Of a DNA stretch of 64,000 bases, positions 46,272 to 56,856 are shown piece by piece. The DNA is from Nemertoderma westbladi (taxonomy: Eukaryota; Xenacoelomorpha; Nemertodermatida; Nemertodermatidae). A model generated the notes under the pieces. It did not search any database. It had not been told where the DNA came from and saw only the letters and a program-made list of their open reading frames with translations. Numbering within the stretch: position 1 is the stretch's first letter; the number at the start of each line of letters is the position of its first letter. Where the stretch lies: positions 1-64,000 of the forward strand of contig JAUCBJ010007809.1 of NCBI GenBank assembly GCA_032718475.1, given 5' to 3'. The translations under genes and the position numbers were made by a program.

Positions 46272-47316
46272 TCAGTCCATCCCTCCTTGGCGTCCGTGGT
46301 GTCCCCGAAAGTTGCACTTCGGACATCGGTTCTGCAACCGTGGACACGCTCCCATCCTGTGGCTCGACTCGCGGCAGTAGAGACAACTAGTCCCTTTCTG
46401 GAACCGGTACAAACAGCTCCTTTCCTGGTGGGTCTGTCTCCCACAGTAGCCGCAACCGAGTACCAATGTCTCCCGCCCCACGTCGTCTTTCATCCCAAGC
46501 GATCTCCGCAGTCTGTGGAGTTGCTGATAGGCGAACTTCTGGACGTTAGCGTCCCTGTCTACGTCGATCTCCTCGCCCCTCCCGGGCATCGTCTCTCCTA
46601 ATGCTACCCGTGGTGCCATCCCCGGTTGCTCGCCCAACCTGATAGTGCTCCCCGCGAAATCCATCGCCGGCTCCTCATGCACCCAGGTCCGCTTGCCGGA
46701 TCTGTTCCAGAAGGCCCTCGCCCCACTGGCCGTCACCACCCTTCCGCCAACCCTGTCCGTGTCTGAGTGGCCTATCCTCCCGATGGGCGGCATCTCTCCG
46801 AACTCGTCGTCGTCCTCCTCCTCCTCTGGCAGTGGCTTCAACCCCGGTATCCAGGTGGACCCACTATATCCCTTCCCGCCTTGGTTCTTGCCCGTAACTC
46901 TCCATACCTCAAGCTCCCCTAGCCCCCTTTGCGGTTGGTCGCCCTCGGCGCCCGCTGGTATGGGCATCACTTGCAATCCCGACGTCGACTGTTTCGGTGA
47001 TCCCACCGTCCACCCTAGTTCTTTCCCTAGAGACTCCCCCGAACTCCCTGACGAAGCCCAACGAAGTTCGTCTAAGGCTGCTTGTTCCTCGAAGCCGTAG
47101 CTCTGCGCCCTAGCTTCCTCCTCCCTCTCCTCTGCTTCTCTCCTCTCTCACAAGTTTGCCTGCCATCTCGAACTCTGCCCGGTCGCTCACCCGTAAGTGG
47201 TGCCTTGCCAAGGCGCAAACGTGATGAGTGATGGGTTTAGGTGGTTTAAGCTCAGTTCGATGGCCTATCTCTTTCTGAATTTCTGAGTTATTGCCTATTC
47301 TTACTACTGTTACCAT
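46272..47316 (-). pseudogene. ORF3 of element B: three-zinc-knuckle protein, truncated
   Basis: Second, separate zinc-knuckle ORF, between integrase and the 3' LTR. A 244-residue frame (47006-46272) has an acidic segment (EEEEDDDEFGEMPPIG), then knuckles CGYCGRQTHQERSC, CLYCRESSHRMGAC and CPKCNFRGHHGRQ, the last losing its final Cys at a deletion. The tail conserved in A and C (FEEWADV and after) is deleted, and the frame stops at once. The N-terminal part (47316-47110, including MAGKLVRE) ends in a stop in a different frame. No signal peptide or membrane segment, so it is not an envelope protein. The role may be RNA or cDNA binding; that is inference from the knuckles. Confidence 0.75.
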
Positions 47317-47601
47317 AATTTGTCCCCCTTCTTAGCCCTATTCTTATTCTAATTTTATTTTGATTTTGATTTCAATCCTACTACCTTATTGTTTCCTATT
47401 ACTTGCTACTGCCTATGGATTATTCTATCTCCTAATCCAACATTCTGGCCTACTCTGTGGGCCTGTGCAGTACAGCAGTATATGTCGCGCGGCCTACACG
47501 ATCTTTCCAACTGTACTCCTATGCCCCCCTCTTGCTACTAACTGCTAACTAATATCTATATTCTATATACCCTTCTACCTCTTACTCTTTCTCTAACTAA
47601 C

Positions 47602-48112
47602 GGTACTACGTACCTTCTAACTCTAACTCTTCTCTAACTAATGGTACTACGTACCCTCTAACTCTCTACCTAACGGTACTACGTACCCTCTAACTCTCAG
47701 CCTAACGGTACTACGTACCCTCTAACTCTACCTAACGGTACTACGTACCCTCTAACTCTAACTCTTCTCTAGCTAACGGTACTACGTACCCCCTAACTCT
47801 CTACCTGACGGTACTACGTACCCTCTAACTCTAACTCTTCTCTAACTAACGGTACTACGTACCCTCTAGCTCTCTAACTAACTAGTGGTACTACGTACCC
47901 TCTAACTCTCTAACTAACTAGTGGTACTACGTACCCACTAACTCTAACTCTTCTCTAACTAACGGTACTACGTACATTCTAACTCTCTACCTGACGGTAC
48001 TACGTACCTCCTAACTCTAACCTAACGGTACTACGTACCCTCTAACTCTCTAACTAACTAACTGACGGTACTACGTACCTCCTAACTAACTGACTCTAGG
48101 TACTACGTACCT
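47602..48112 (-). repeat. Array of 15 GGTACTACGTACC hairpin motifs
   Basis: Irregularly spaced copies, 20-65 bp apart, of a motif whose arms GGTAC/GTACC pair around a 3-base loop, separated by CTAACTCT-type filler. It lies between pol and ORF3 of element B and is absent from element A at that place. The surrounding 47317-48180 is otherwise noncoding. Confidence 0.8.
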
Positions 48113-48186
48113 CTTAACTAACTTCTGCCTACTAACTGCGTACCTACTATGTACTATTTATATAATTTTATTTTATATTTTTTTGT

Positions 48187-48216
48187 GTGGGAAGGGCGTC
48201 TCGCCCTCAATCCCAC
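48187..48216 (-). other. Conserved post-pol hairpin, element B copy
   Basis: Same double stem as in A and D, 47 bp past the end of the pol C-terminal frame. Both stems are perfectly paired. Confidence 0.75.
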
Positions 48217-48262
48217 CCCCCTCAGTCCAAAACTTGGACGATTAAACTCTTCTCTAACTCCA

Positions 48263-48712
48263 CTAAGGTGCCCATTCTAGCAGACAGCATTTCCCTACAG
48301 CTCTCCTGTAGGTTTTTCTGTCCTTCGCACCTATCTTACCACCTATCCGCACTTCTACCGATCGGACTCTTCCGTCCTCATCGGAGTAAGTGCCTACAAC
48401 TCTCGCCAACCGCCACTGGTTGTTGATGATAGTATCATCCGTGACGATTACGAGATCTCCCTCTCTTAACTCCCTGTTCGGTTTCCTCCACTTGCTTCTT
48501 TTATGGAGTGTGGGTAGGTATTCTTCTACCCACCTCCTCCAATACTCTGCGCTTATTGCTTTAGCGACTTTCCAACTCTGGCGGGAGTGTATATCATCTG
48601 GGTCTACACCCCGCATATCGATGGTCGTTGGCCTTTCCATCAGAAAATGGCTAGGCATCAGCACGCTCCGGGTATAGCGGTCTGCTATTAATGATCCCCT
48701 CGCACTTCGCAA
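48263..48712 (-). pseudogene. Element B integrase C-terminal domain, out of frame
   Basis: Continuation of the B polyprotein after a frameshift at about 48660-48690. Motifs HFLMERPTT, WKVAKAISAEYWRRWVEEYLP and GDLVIVTDDTI...LARVVGTYSDEDG identify the C-terminal domain typical of BEL/Pao pol (DUF5641-like). It ends at 48263 (CCLLEWAP). Element A has the equivalent. The single shift is the only pol defect I see in B. Confidence 0.82.
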
Positions 48713-51700
48713 GCACTGTCCGTAAGACGTCCTCAGTGACCATGTGGGTGTTCATTAGCTTCGTCATTAGACGCTTTGAACTTCCCACCAGTCTCTCGAC
48801 GCATCCTAGTGTATGTGGTGCATACGGCGTCCTTCTCTCCCACTTTACTTGTCGTCTTCTCATGGCCGCCCTGACTTCCTCCCCTTCCAAGATGTCCAAG
48901 GCCACGGCCATCTCATTCTCTGCGCCCACAAAGTTTGTGCCGTTGTCGCTGTATATCACTGCGATCGTCCCACCTTTGCGGTCTCTAAATCTTTCTAAGG
49001 CATTAATGAATGCTGATGCGGTTGCATCCTGGGCGAGTTCTATCCCTACTGCCCGCGTGTTGTTACATACGAAGATGATGCCGTAGCGTTTCTCCATGTG
49101 CCGCATCACCTTAATCTTTATCGGCCCGAACATGTCCACACCGCAATGCGTAAATGGCGGGTCGTGCTGTCTTACTCTACTAGCTGGTAGTGGCGCCATC
49201 TCTTGTATGGATCGCTCCTTCTTCGCTCGTCGGCACGTCTGGCACTGCCCCACCACCGCTTTTACCTTCTTCCTCAACTGTTTGACCCAAAAGGTCCTCC
49301 TTATCTCCGTGAGAGTTCTGTTGGTACCCCCGTGCAATATCGACTTGTGGGAGTACCAGATAATCTGGTGAACTATCGGCGATCCTGTGGGGATGATGAT
49401 GGGCTTCGGTGGTACAATTATGCTGTTGTTGTATCCCACCCTAGAATTCATCACTAGAATCCCGTCGTCATTAAGTTGTGGCGACAGCGCGATCAGCTCG
49501 CTGTCCCGTCGAAGGTGTTGTTGGTTACCGACGCGTTCAACCTCGTCGCCATAGTTCTTCCATTGTTCATAGCGGATGACTGCCTTGGCCGCTCCTTCCA
49601 GATCTATGTATGTATTGATCTTCTTGTCCTTGCCAACTCCCGCGAGGAAATTCCCGAAGGCTCTCCAATACGCCACTAGTTTCTTGGTCTTGTACCAACT
49701 AGAGCTGTAACTGAGGAGTTTATCCGTCGGGTTATCGCACAGCTCTTGGCGTGGTTGTACATCCCTAATCTCCCTCACCATCTGGGAGTATATCTCTTCT
49801 CCCTCTGAATCTCCTTCTTCTCCCTCTGACACTACTTCTGAGCCCGGATCCACCTTTCTCATCGGCGGCCAGGCCTCCTTATCACTCAGAAATTGTGGCC
49901 CATGTTGCCACAATTCTTCCTTCTTCAAGAAAGTGTGGCGTACCACGCCCCTCGACAACAAGTCCGCTGGGTTCTCGTCTGTTGGGCAATAGTGCCACCT
50001 TTCCAGTTCTGTGGTCGCCCTTATTTCGTCCACTCTATTTGCGACGAATATCGGGTATCTCGTCCTTTCGTTTTGTAGCCAACCAAGCACTACCATGGAA
50101 TCCGTCCAGTAGTGTGTCTCCACTATGTTGGGAATAGTATCCACTAGGTAGGCTGTGGCTCTAACTCCTAATCTCGCAGCTGTCAATTCTAACTTGGGAA
50201 CTGATGCTGAATCTGGTGGTGTCGACTTTGCTTTGCTAAAGGCTAGTCTGGGCTTTTGAGCCCCCTCTCGTTGTACTAAATAGAGTGCCGCTCCGTACGC
50301 CTCCAACGACGCATCGGAGAACATGTGTAGGTCCAGATTCGTCATATTCCCATCCGGGAAATACACTCGTGGCATGTTGTATGTTCCCATCTTCTCCAAG
50401 TCTCCTGTCCACTTACTCCACTGTTTCTTGATTTCCTCTGGTACCTCTACGTCCCACTCATCCTTCAATTTGTATACTCTCTTGAGTATCTGTTTCCCCG
50501 TGACTAATAATGGGGATGCTAGGCCTAGGGGATCGTATATCCTTGCTATATACGATACATAGCCCCTCTTCGTGTGGATGTCTGCGCCCTCCTGGCTCAG
50601 CTGATACTTCAGTTCGTCTGTCTCTCTGTTCCACACGATTCCCAATGCCTTCTGTTGAGATTCTGTTCTCTTGTTCGCCATGTCCTGCCCTTTGGCTGTT
50701 GTGGGATTATCCATGGTCGATTCTGGCCTCTTGTCCTCTATCGCCTTGATAAATTCTTCCGAACTGGATTGGAATTTGGTCAGGTTAAAGCCGGATCCTT
50801 TTAGGATGTCGCGAACCTCGCGCCCCGTGTCCAGTATCTCCTTAACCGTATTTCCAGACTCCATTCCATCGTCTACGTAGAAGCCGCGTCGAATCATATC
50901 GACGGCCCTACTGCTGTATCTATCTTCCTTCCCCTTCACTGTGTCTCTCACTGCCATAGTCGTCGTAAATGAAGACGACTTGGCCCCCATGTTTTGTACT
51001 ACCATCTTATATGCTGGTATTATCGACGGTTCTTCCTCGCCGTTATACCATAAGAAGCGTTGACTGTCGCTATCTTCCTCCGTTACACGGACTTGGTTGA
51101 ACATGCCTTCTATGTCACACGTGAAGGCGTGTTTCCCGTTTCTAAATCTAAGTAGGACCTCTATGCCCGAGTTGTATATGTTTGGGCCTTCTAACAGATA
51201 GTCGTTTAAGCATTTTCCGTTGGTCTTTGCCGATGCGTCAACTACCATCCGCAGTTTACCTTTCTTTGGGTCTAAAGCCACGTGGAGTGGCAGGTAATAT
51301 GTCCTGTCCGTGTTCGGTTCGTCGACCGGTAACTCCACGGCCCATCCTTTCTCGACGTACTTCTTAATCGTTCTGTGGATGTACTCATTCTTCTCGGGGC
51401 TCCGTTTTAGTGTTTGTTTCAGCTTGCGGAGTCTCGTGAGTACCATCCCTCTATTATCGGGCAGCGGTATCTTCGGTAGTTTCCATACCATTCCTATAGT
51501 ATACCGCCCCTCATCGCATGTCATCGTTTCCTCCACGCTTTGTAAAGCCTGCTTGTCTTCTACCGAGGTCCCGACCCCGGTCTCTTTCAGTCCCTCGAAA
51601 TCTTGTCTGAGCAGTCTTTTAAGCTGCTCCTCTGCTCCCTCATCACCCATTTCCTGCATTGTTCCCGCGAACATGCATCCTGATGTCTCCGACATCCTAA

Positions 51701-54110
51701 ATGGTATCTTGCTCTTGATTGGACCACTCAGCGTCCACCCGAATGGTGTTAATATGGCCACCGGGTCACTCTGCTTGTCTTCGCCGAAGACCGTTTGCAT
51801 TCTTTCGTGGGCCGTTGGGCAGTCCATTCCTACTATGATGGATACCTTCCTAACGTCCACGTCTGGGATTGAGAAGTCAATGTCGTCCAGGAATTTATAT
51901 TGCTCGACCTCGATGTTGGTTGGCCGCCTGGCATTGATATTAATTGACTCTATCACTTGGATGGGGTCGATGGTTGCCCCATAGTCGCATCCCGGTGCCA
52001 CTGCTGCAATTGCGCACCGTCCGGTTCTCATCTCCAGGATCTCATCTTTGCTAGAGATGGTTGTTACCGCCATTCTGCTCGGCCTCGTTCTCAATCCTAT
52101 CTCTTCGGCCACCCATTCCTCGACTAGTGTGAAGGCAGCTCCACTGTCAACCAGCATTAGTGTTGTTACTGATCGATTGCCTTCCCCAATCACTCGCACG
52201 GGTACTACTCCAAGTAGCACCGTTCCGCTCTTCTTCGCCCCTGCTGTGCTCGTTGCCATCATTTGGCCTCTCCTCTGACCGAACTTTACCGGCTTCTCCT
52301 TGCATTCCCTAGCTCTATGTCCACTCATCACACACCGTGAACAGATTTTATTGCTCGACGCATAATCTATCTGATCTTGCCTAGGTAGCGCCTGCCAGTA
52401 CCTGCAGTTCATGGTTTGATGAAGCGCATTTGCGTGTAGCTGGCATTTGCTCTTTGGGTCGTAGCCCTCCTTATACAGCGCATTGCGTATCGCAGCTGCG
52501 TTTGTACCAAAGTCCCTACTATTCTTATTGTTTGGATTCGGCCTACTGGACGTACTGGGGTTATATTTATTCGTGTTGTTATTGTTCCCCTGTCCGTTCC
52601 ATGGTGTGGTCTTATCTTCGGCTAGCTGTGGACTCGTAGTCCCCTGCGTCGCTGCATATGGCAATGATTGCCTGAGCCTCGGTAATGCGTTTGATGTATT
52701 GTGGTCTGGTTTCGGTCTATGGTAATCTGTTTTCGGTCCCTTTCCCAGGCTATCTTCGCTATAGACTGGGTCAGTTATTAGTTCAGCCTCGTAGTTTAAG
52801 AAGTTTGACATTTCTTCTAAACCTGGTTCCGCACCCTTCTTATCTCGAGTGGAGAAGGCGATTTTCCTCCACTTGTTGCGCAGCCAGTTTGGTAGTGCCT
52901 GCGCTATCGTTGTGATGTTGTTGGACGCGTTGAGCTCGTATGGCGCGTCTAGCGTCTTCAGCACGATTAGCGCCTTTTCAACTTTGTTAGCAAATGTCTT
53001 AATGCTAACGGGATTATCCTGTAGGCCACCCGATGTTATGCCTCTTAGTGTCTGTCTGATGATCTTGGCCGGGTGCCCGTATTCCCTATCCAGTGCCCGC
53101 CATGCTGTCGTGAAGCCGCCCTCTATTCCTTGATATTGCCTCACGATATCGTATGCTGGGCCTCCCGTGTATACTTGCAGATACTTTAGGCACTCCGCCT
53201 GCGTCAAGTTCTTTGTTAGTATCTCGTTACTATACATGCGCCGAAACTGTAAATATTCTTCCGGCCTACTCCCATCGAATTTGAATGGTTCCACGGGTGG
53301 TAACTCGATCCTCGTTTTCAACGCATCGATCAACGTGGCCATCCCCATCGCCTGCGCTTCCAATGGATTCGATGGGTGCTGCATAGTTTCTCCTGTCTGG
53401 TGCGGTTCGTCCGTCCTATTTCTTGACTTTCTTTGACTTGGGTATGTCATCGGGGGTAGCGGCCCCCTCCATATTTCTGTGTCACACGACCTATTTTCAT
53501 CCAAGGGTCTCGTTGTTCTTGCTCCTATCGGGGTATATTGTTGATATTGTGATGGGGGAATGTCACCCTGCCCCCCCCCCCCCACCGGTATGTTTGGTAC
53601 TGGGGTTGATGTTAATATGTTGGGGCCCATACACCTATCCGCAATAATTCCCCCCTCCCCTGGGTATATGTTATGTCCCTGCATGCTGTAGTCATACTGC
53701 TGTACTGGTACCGGTATAGGCCTATCAGCTTCTGGCCTACTCGCCGGTATGTATTCCGCGACTTCCGGGTTTAATCCCGTCGTCCGCGCTATCCTATCGC
53801 CTACATTGCCTCTCTCAGTATGGCCTATGGTATGTGCAGTAAGGCCTACAGTATGTCCTACAGTCTGCATGTGTCGCTCGGGATCGAAGTTTATTCTTCT
53901 CGAATAATCCTCCCCGCGGCTACCGTATTCTCGATCGGTAGGTATATTCCGTCGGAAAGTTTCTCTTCGACCCCCCTCTCTACTGTCCTCATCTTCGTAC
54001 CGGTACATCGCGTACCCCTCTCTCGGCGCGTAGTGCGCCCCGCCAGGTCGCATCTCTCCGGGGCGACGGCAATCTCCCGGAGTTCGACCCCACTCACTCT
54101 CTGTTCTCAT
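48651..54110 (-). CDS. BEL/Pao gag-pol polyprotein of element B
   Basis: An 1819-residue open frame. Domains by approximate residue: charged N-terminus (1-170); poly-Gly coded by a G run (~178); capsid-like domain of BEL/Pao type (DUF1759-like, 270-440); zinc knuckle CSRCVMSGHRAREC (~593), preceded by a Cys/His cluster; aspartic protease LVDSGAAFTLV (~655); RT with FTCDIEGMFNQV and active site YVDDGMESG (~1078); RNase H MFSDASLEAYGAAL (~1268) and WHYCPTDENPADLLSRG (~1373); integrase zinc domain HKSILHGG...CQTCRRAKK (1587-1628); integrase core VDMFGP (~1662), YSDNGTNF (~1720), CVERLVGS (~1772). All catalytic residues are present. The open frame continues upstream of this ATG (through a DERSHEREHS stretch), and in A a Met lies further upstream, so the true start is uncertain. 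The end is an artefact of the frameshift near 48660. Confidence 0.93.
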   Translation of the reverse strand: MRTESEWGRTPGDCRRPGEMRPGGAHYAPREGYAMYRYEDEDSREGGRRETFRRNIPTDREYGSRGEDYSRRINFDPERHMQTVGHTVGLTAHTIGHTERGNVGDRIARTTGLNPEVAEYIPASRPEADRPIPVPVQQYDYSMQGHNIYPGEGGIIADRCMGPNILTSTPVPNIPVGGGGQGDIPPSQYQQYTPIGARTTRPLDENRSCDTEIWRGPLPPMTYPSQRKSRNRTDEPHQTGETMQHPSNPLEAQAMGMATLIDALKTRIELPPVEPFKFDGSRPEEYLQFRRMYSNEILTKNLTQAECLKYLQVYTGGPAYDIVRQYQGIEGGFTTAWRALDREYGHPAKIIRQTLRGITSGGLQDNPVSIKTFANKVEKALIVLKTLDAPYELNASNNITTIAQALPNWLRNKWRKIAFSTRDKKGAEPGLEEMSNFLNYEAELITDPVYSEDSLGKGPKTDYHRPKPDHNTSNALPRLRQSLPYAATQGTTSPQLAEDKTTPWNGQGNNNNTNKYNPSTSSRPNPNNKNSRDFGTNAAAIRNALYKEGYDPKSKCQLHANALHQTMNCRYWQALPRQDQIDYASSNKICSRCVMSGHRARECKEKPVKFGQRRGQMMATSTAGAKKSGTVLLGVVPVRVIGEGNRSVTTLMLVDSGAAFTLVEEWVAEEIGLRTRPSRMAVTTISSKDEILEMRTGRCAIAAVAPGCDYGATIDPIQVIESININARRPTNIEVEQYKFLDDIDFSIPDVDVRKVSIIVGMDCPTAHERMQTVFGEDKQSDPVAILTPFGWTLSGPIKSKIPFRMSETSGCMFAGTMQEMGDEGAEEQLKRLLRQDFEGLKETGVGTSVEDKQALQSVEETMTCDEGRYTIGMVWKLPKIPLPDNRGMVLTRLRKLKQTLKRSPEKNEYIHRTIKKYVEKGWAVELPVDEPNTDRTYYLPLHVALDPKKGKLRMVVDASAKTNGKCLNDYLLEGPNIYNSGIEVLLRFRNGKHAFTCDIEGMFNQVRVTEEDSDSQRFLWYNGEEEPSIIPAYKMVVQNMGAKSSSFTTTMAVRDTVKGKEDRYSSRAVDMIRRGFYVDDGMESGNTVKEILDTGREVRDILKGSGFNLTKFQSSSEEFIKAIEDKRPESTMDNPTTAKGQDMANKRTESQQKALGIVWNRETDELKYQLSQEGADIHTKRGYVSYIARIYDPLGLASPLLVTGKQILKRVYKLKDEWDVEVPEEIKKQWSKWTGDLEKMGTYNMPRVYFPDGNMTNLDLHMFSDASLEAYGAALYLVQREGAQKPRLAFSKAKSTPPDSASVPKLELTAARLGVRATAYLVDTIPNIVETHYWTDSMVVLGWLQNERTRYPIFVANRVDEIRATTELERWHYCPTDENPADLLSRGVVRHTFLKKEELWQHGPQFLSDKEAWPPMRKVDPGSEVVSEGEEGDSEGEEIYSQMVREIRDVQPRQELCDNPTDKLLSYSSSWYKTKKLVAYWRAFGNFLAGVGKDKKINTYIDLEGAAKAVIRYEQWKNYGDEVERVGNQQHLRRDSELIALSPQLNDDGILVMNSRVGYNNSIIVPPKPIIIPTGSPIVHQIIWYSHKSILHGGTNRTLTEIRRTFWVKQLRKKVKAVVGQCQTCRRAKKERSIQEMAPLPASRVRQHDPPFTHCGVDMFGPIKIKVMRHMEKRYGIIFVCNNTRAVGIELAQDATASAFINALERFRDRKGGTIAVIYSDNGTNFVGAENEMAVALDILEGEEVRAAMRRRQVKWERRTPYAPHTLGCVERLVGSSKRLMTKLMNTHMVTEDVLRTVLAKCEGIINSRPLYPERADA

Positions 54111-54624
54111 CTCGACTACCGACGGCTCGCTATCCGTCCTCGCTCTTCTATCGTTCGCGGCGATACTTCTACTACTGTCTTCTCTTCTTCTCCTTTCAGT
54201 GGAGTGTTCCCGCTCGTGAGATCTCTCGTCGACCTCCCGGTTAAATCCCGACTGTTCTTCTTCCCTCTTCTGATCGGGCTCGACGCTTCGTCCGCCCTCT
54301 CACGACGTCAACCTGTCTCTCTCTGCTCGGTCGCACGTCGCTGGGGATACTCGCAATCCCCCTACTACTCTCCGTCGCCGGGTGTTGCGGTTTACCTATT
54401 TCGGCCCGCGCATTATCCGCTGACGGCTGTGGGACACTCTCTGCCCCCCCCCCCCCTTTCGCCGCTAACTCGCTGTTGTGGGGCCCCTGTAGCCCCCCCC
54501 CCCCCCCCCACTCGCCACATCTAACTTCGCTATCTCTCACCCCGCTACTATATCCCTCTCTAGTCGACACATCAGCCCTACCGCGGTCGGGTCTATTCAC
54601 CCCCGCCTCTCCCTCTGCTATTGC

Positions 54625-54889
54625 GTGGCCCACCAGGCCCCCGCTGGGTCTATCCAACCCAGCCACTCCCTGCCTACCAACTACGTGGCCTACCAGGCCC
54701 TCGCTGGGTCTATCCAACCCAGCCACTCCCTGCCTACCAACTACGTGGCCTACCAGGCCCTCGCTGGGTCTATCCAACCCAGCCACTCCCTGCCTACCAA
54801 CTACGTGGCCTACCAGGCCCTCGCTGGGTCTATCCAACCCAGCCACTCCCTGCCTACCAACTACGTGGCCTACCAGGCCCTCGCTGGGT
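54625..54889 (-). repeat. 60-bp tandem repeat in ORF1 (20-residue unit)
   Basis: Four full units plus a partial one, several of them identical base for base. One partial and one diverged unit continue beyond the foldback at 56472. D has 2-3 diverged units at 13555-13690. Identity between units suggests very recent expansion. Confidence 0.85.
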
Positions 54890-56474
54890 AATGGTGAAAA
54901 ATATCGAGACTTGCAAAATATCGAGAGTAAAAATAACGAGAGTAAAAATATCGAGAGTAAAAATAACGAGTGTTGAAAATTAACGTGATTAAAAAATATC
55001 AAGAGTAAAAATAACGCGAGATGAAAAATATCGAAAATAACGAGTGTTGAAAAATATCGAGTGTTGAAAAATATCGAGAGTAAAAATATCGAGTGTTGAA
55101 AAATATCGAGAGTAAAAATATCTAGTGTTGAAAAATATCGAGTGTAAAAATATCGAGTGTTGAAAAATATCGAGAGTAAAAATATCGAGTGTTGAAAAAT
55201 ATCGAGTGTTGAAAAATATCGAGTGTAAAAATATCAAGTGTTGAAAAATATCGAGAGTAAAAAATATCGAGTGTTAAAAAATATCGAGAGTAAAAATATC
55301 GAGTGTTGAAAAATATCGAGAGTAAAAATATCGAGTGTTGAAAAATATCGAGTGTTGAAAAATATCGAGAGTAAAAATATCGAGAGTAAAAATATCGAGT
55401 GTTGAAAAATATCGAGAGTAAAAATATCGAGAGTAAAAATATCGAGTGTTGAAAAATATCGAGAGTAAAAATAACGAGTGTTGAAAATATCGAGTGTTGA
55501 AAAATATCGAGAGTAAAAATATCGAGTGTTGACAAATATCAAGTGTTGAAAAATATCGAGAGTAAAATGTATTGCATTTTGCTTGAGCATTTTATTTAGA
55601 ATTATGGAACAATATTGCAGTGCATGGGTTACAACAGTGCAAGTGAATGGCATTATGTATTACACCTTGGGTACCCATTTACCAGATTTATTATACTAGC
55701 TAGTTTTTGCTATTTTTTGAATAAATATTATAAAAGAAGTGCTAGCTATAAATTTTGATAAATATTATAAATATTGTTAAATATTATATTAGAACACGTA
55801 CTGTATAAGCTACCAAATGTTGATAAATATTGTTGTTCTAGAACATTTTTAGTAAAAAAAATTATCATACAACCCTTATTTAAAAAAATTGTTACTATCA
55901 ATATTTTTACTCTCGATATTTTTCAACATTCTATATTTTTCAACACTCGATATTTTTACTCTCGATATTTTTCAACACTCGATATTTTTCAATACTCAAT
56001 ATTTTTCAACACTCGATATTTTTACTCTCGATATTTTTCAACACTCGATATTTTTACTCTCGATATTTTTCAACACTCGATATTTTTACTCTCGATATTT
56101 TTCAACACTCGATATTTTTACTCTCGATATTTTTCAACACTCGACATTTTTACTCTCGATATTTTTCAACACTCGATATTTTTACTCTCGATATTTTTCA
56201 ACACTCGATATTTTTACTCTCGATATTTTTCAACACTCGATATTTTTACTCTCGATATTTTTCAACACTCGATATTTTTACTCTCGATATTTTTACTCTC
56301 GATATTTTTCAACACTCGGTATTTTTACTCTCGATATTTTTACCCTCGATATTTTTACTCTCGATATTTTTTGAACTCTCGATATTATCGTTATTTTTCA
56401 ACACTCGATGTTTTTACTCGCGTTATTTTTACTCTCGATATTTTTCATGTCTCGATATTTTTCAATATAACCCC
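54886..56474. mobile_element. Foldback transposon with tandem-repeat arms
   Basis: About 1.58 kb inserted in a 60-bp unit of ORF1. The left arm (to ~55565) is built of alternating 15- and 17-bp units with core AAAAATATCGAG; the right arm (from ~55905) is the same in reverse complement; a unique ~340-bp middle separates them. The ends are similar (GGGT(T)A.., then GAAAAATATCGAGAC). The shared flank CCCTCGCTGGGT (54878-54889, 56472-56483) can be read as a 12-bp duplication, or as 5-bp TCGCT plus terminal GGGT. It resembles Drosophila FB and sea urchin TU elements in design. The long ORFs across the arms are artefacts of the repeat. Confidence 0.85.
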
Positions 56475-56719
56475 TCGCTGGGTCTATTCAACCCAGCGGA
56501 TCCCTGCCTACCAACTACGTGGCCTACCAGGCCCTCTCTGGGTTGGCTCAACCCTGCCGCTTCCGGCCTACCAATTATACGGCCTACCAGACCCCCATCT
56601 GCCTGGCCATACACGCCCGACGTGTTTACGTTAATAGCACCCATATAGGAAACGGAATTAATTTGTTCGTTCGAAATAAAATCATTTGGATTATGTTGCG
56701 CGACTACACTATCTGAATT

Positions 56720-56856
56720 ATTTTGTAAATTCGGGCTTGGATCATTATTTAAATTATTTGCATTATTTTGTAAATTCGGGCTTGGATCATTATTTAAATT
56801 ATTTGAATTATTTTGTAAATTCGGGCTTGGATCATTATTTAAATTATTTGAATTAT
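56720..56856 (-). repeat. 45-bp tandem repeat in ORF1 (15-residue Asn-rich unit)
   Basis: Three near-identical units, with TTTTGTAAAT landmarks at 56721, 56766 and 56811, coding for NNDPSPNLQNN-type peptides on the minus strand. Low-complexity linker. Confidence 0.8.

Noticed and set aside
46272-47316. ORF3 as an env gene
   Set aside because: Its position fits env, but there is no signal peptide, hydrophobic fusion region or transmembrane segment, and it has three zinc knuckles.
47602-48112. Possible CRISPR array
   Set aside because: The repeat motif is short and self-complementary, spacers are themselves repetitive and unequal, and the context is a eukaryotic retrotransposon.
48813-53647. 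Many plus-strand ORFs of 60-234 codons opposite the element B polyprotein
   Set aside because: They are antisense shadows of the gag-pol frame, without domains or consistent starts.
55122-56634. Long ORFs (up to 286 codons) across the foldback arms on both strands
   Set aside because: They exist because the 15/17-bp repeat units contain no stop in several frames. The peptides are the repeat translated in rotating frames.
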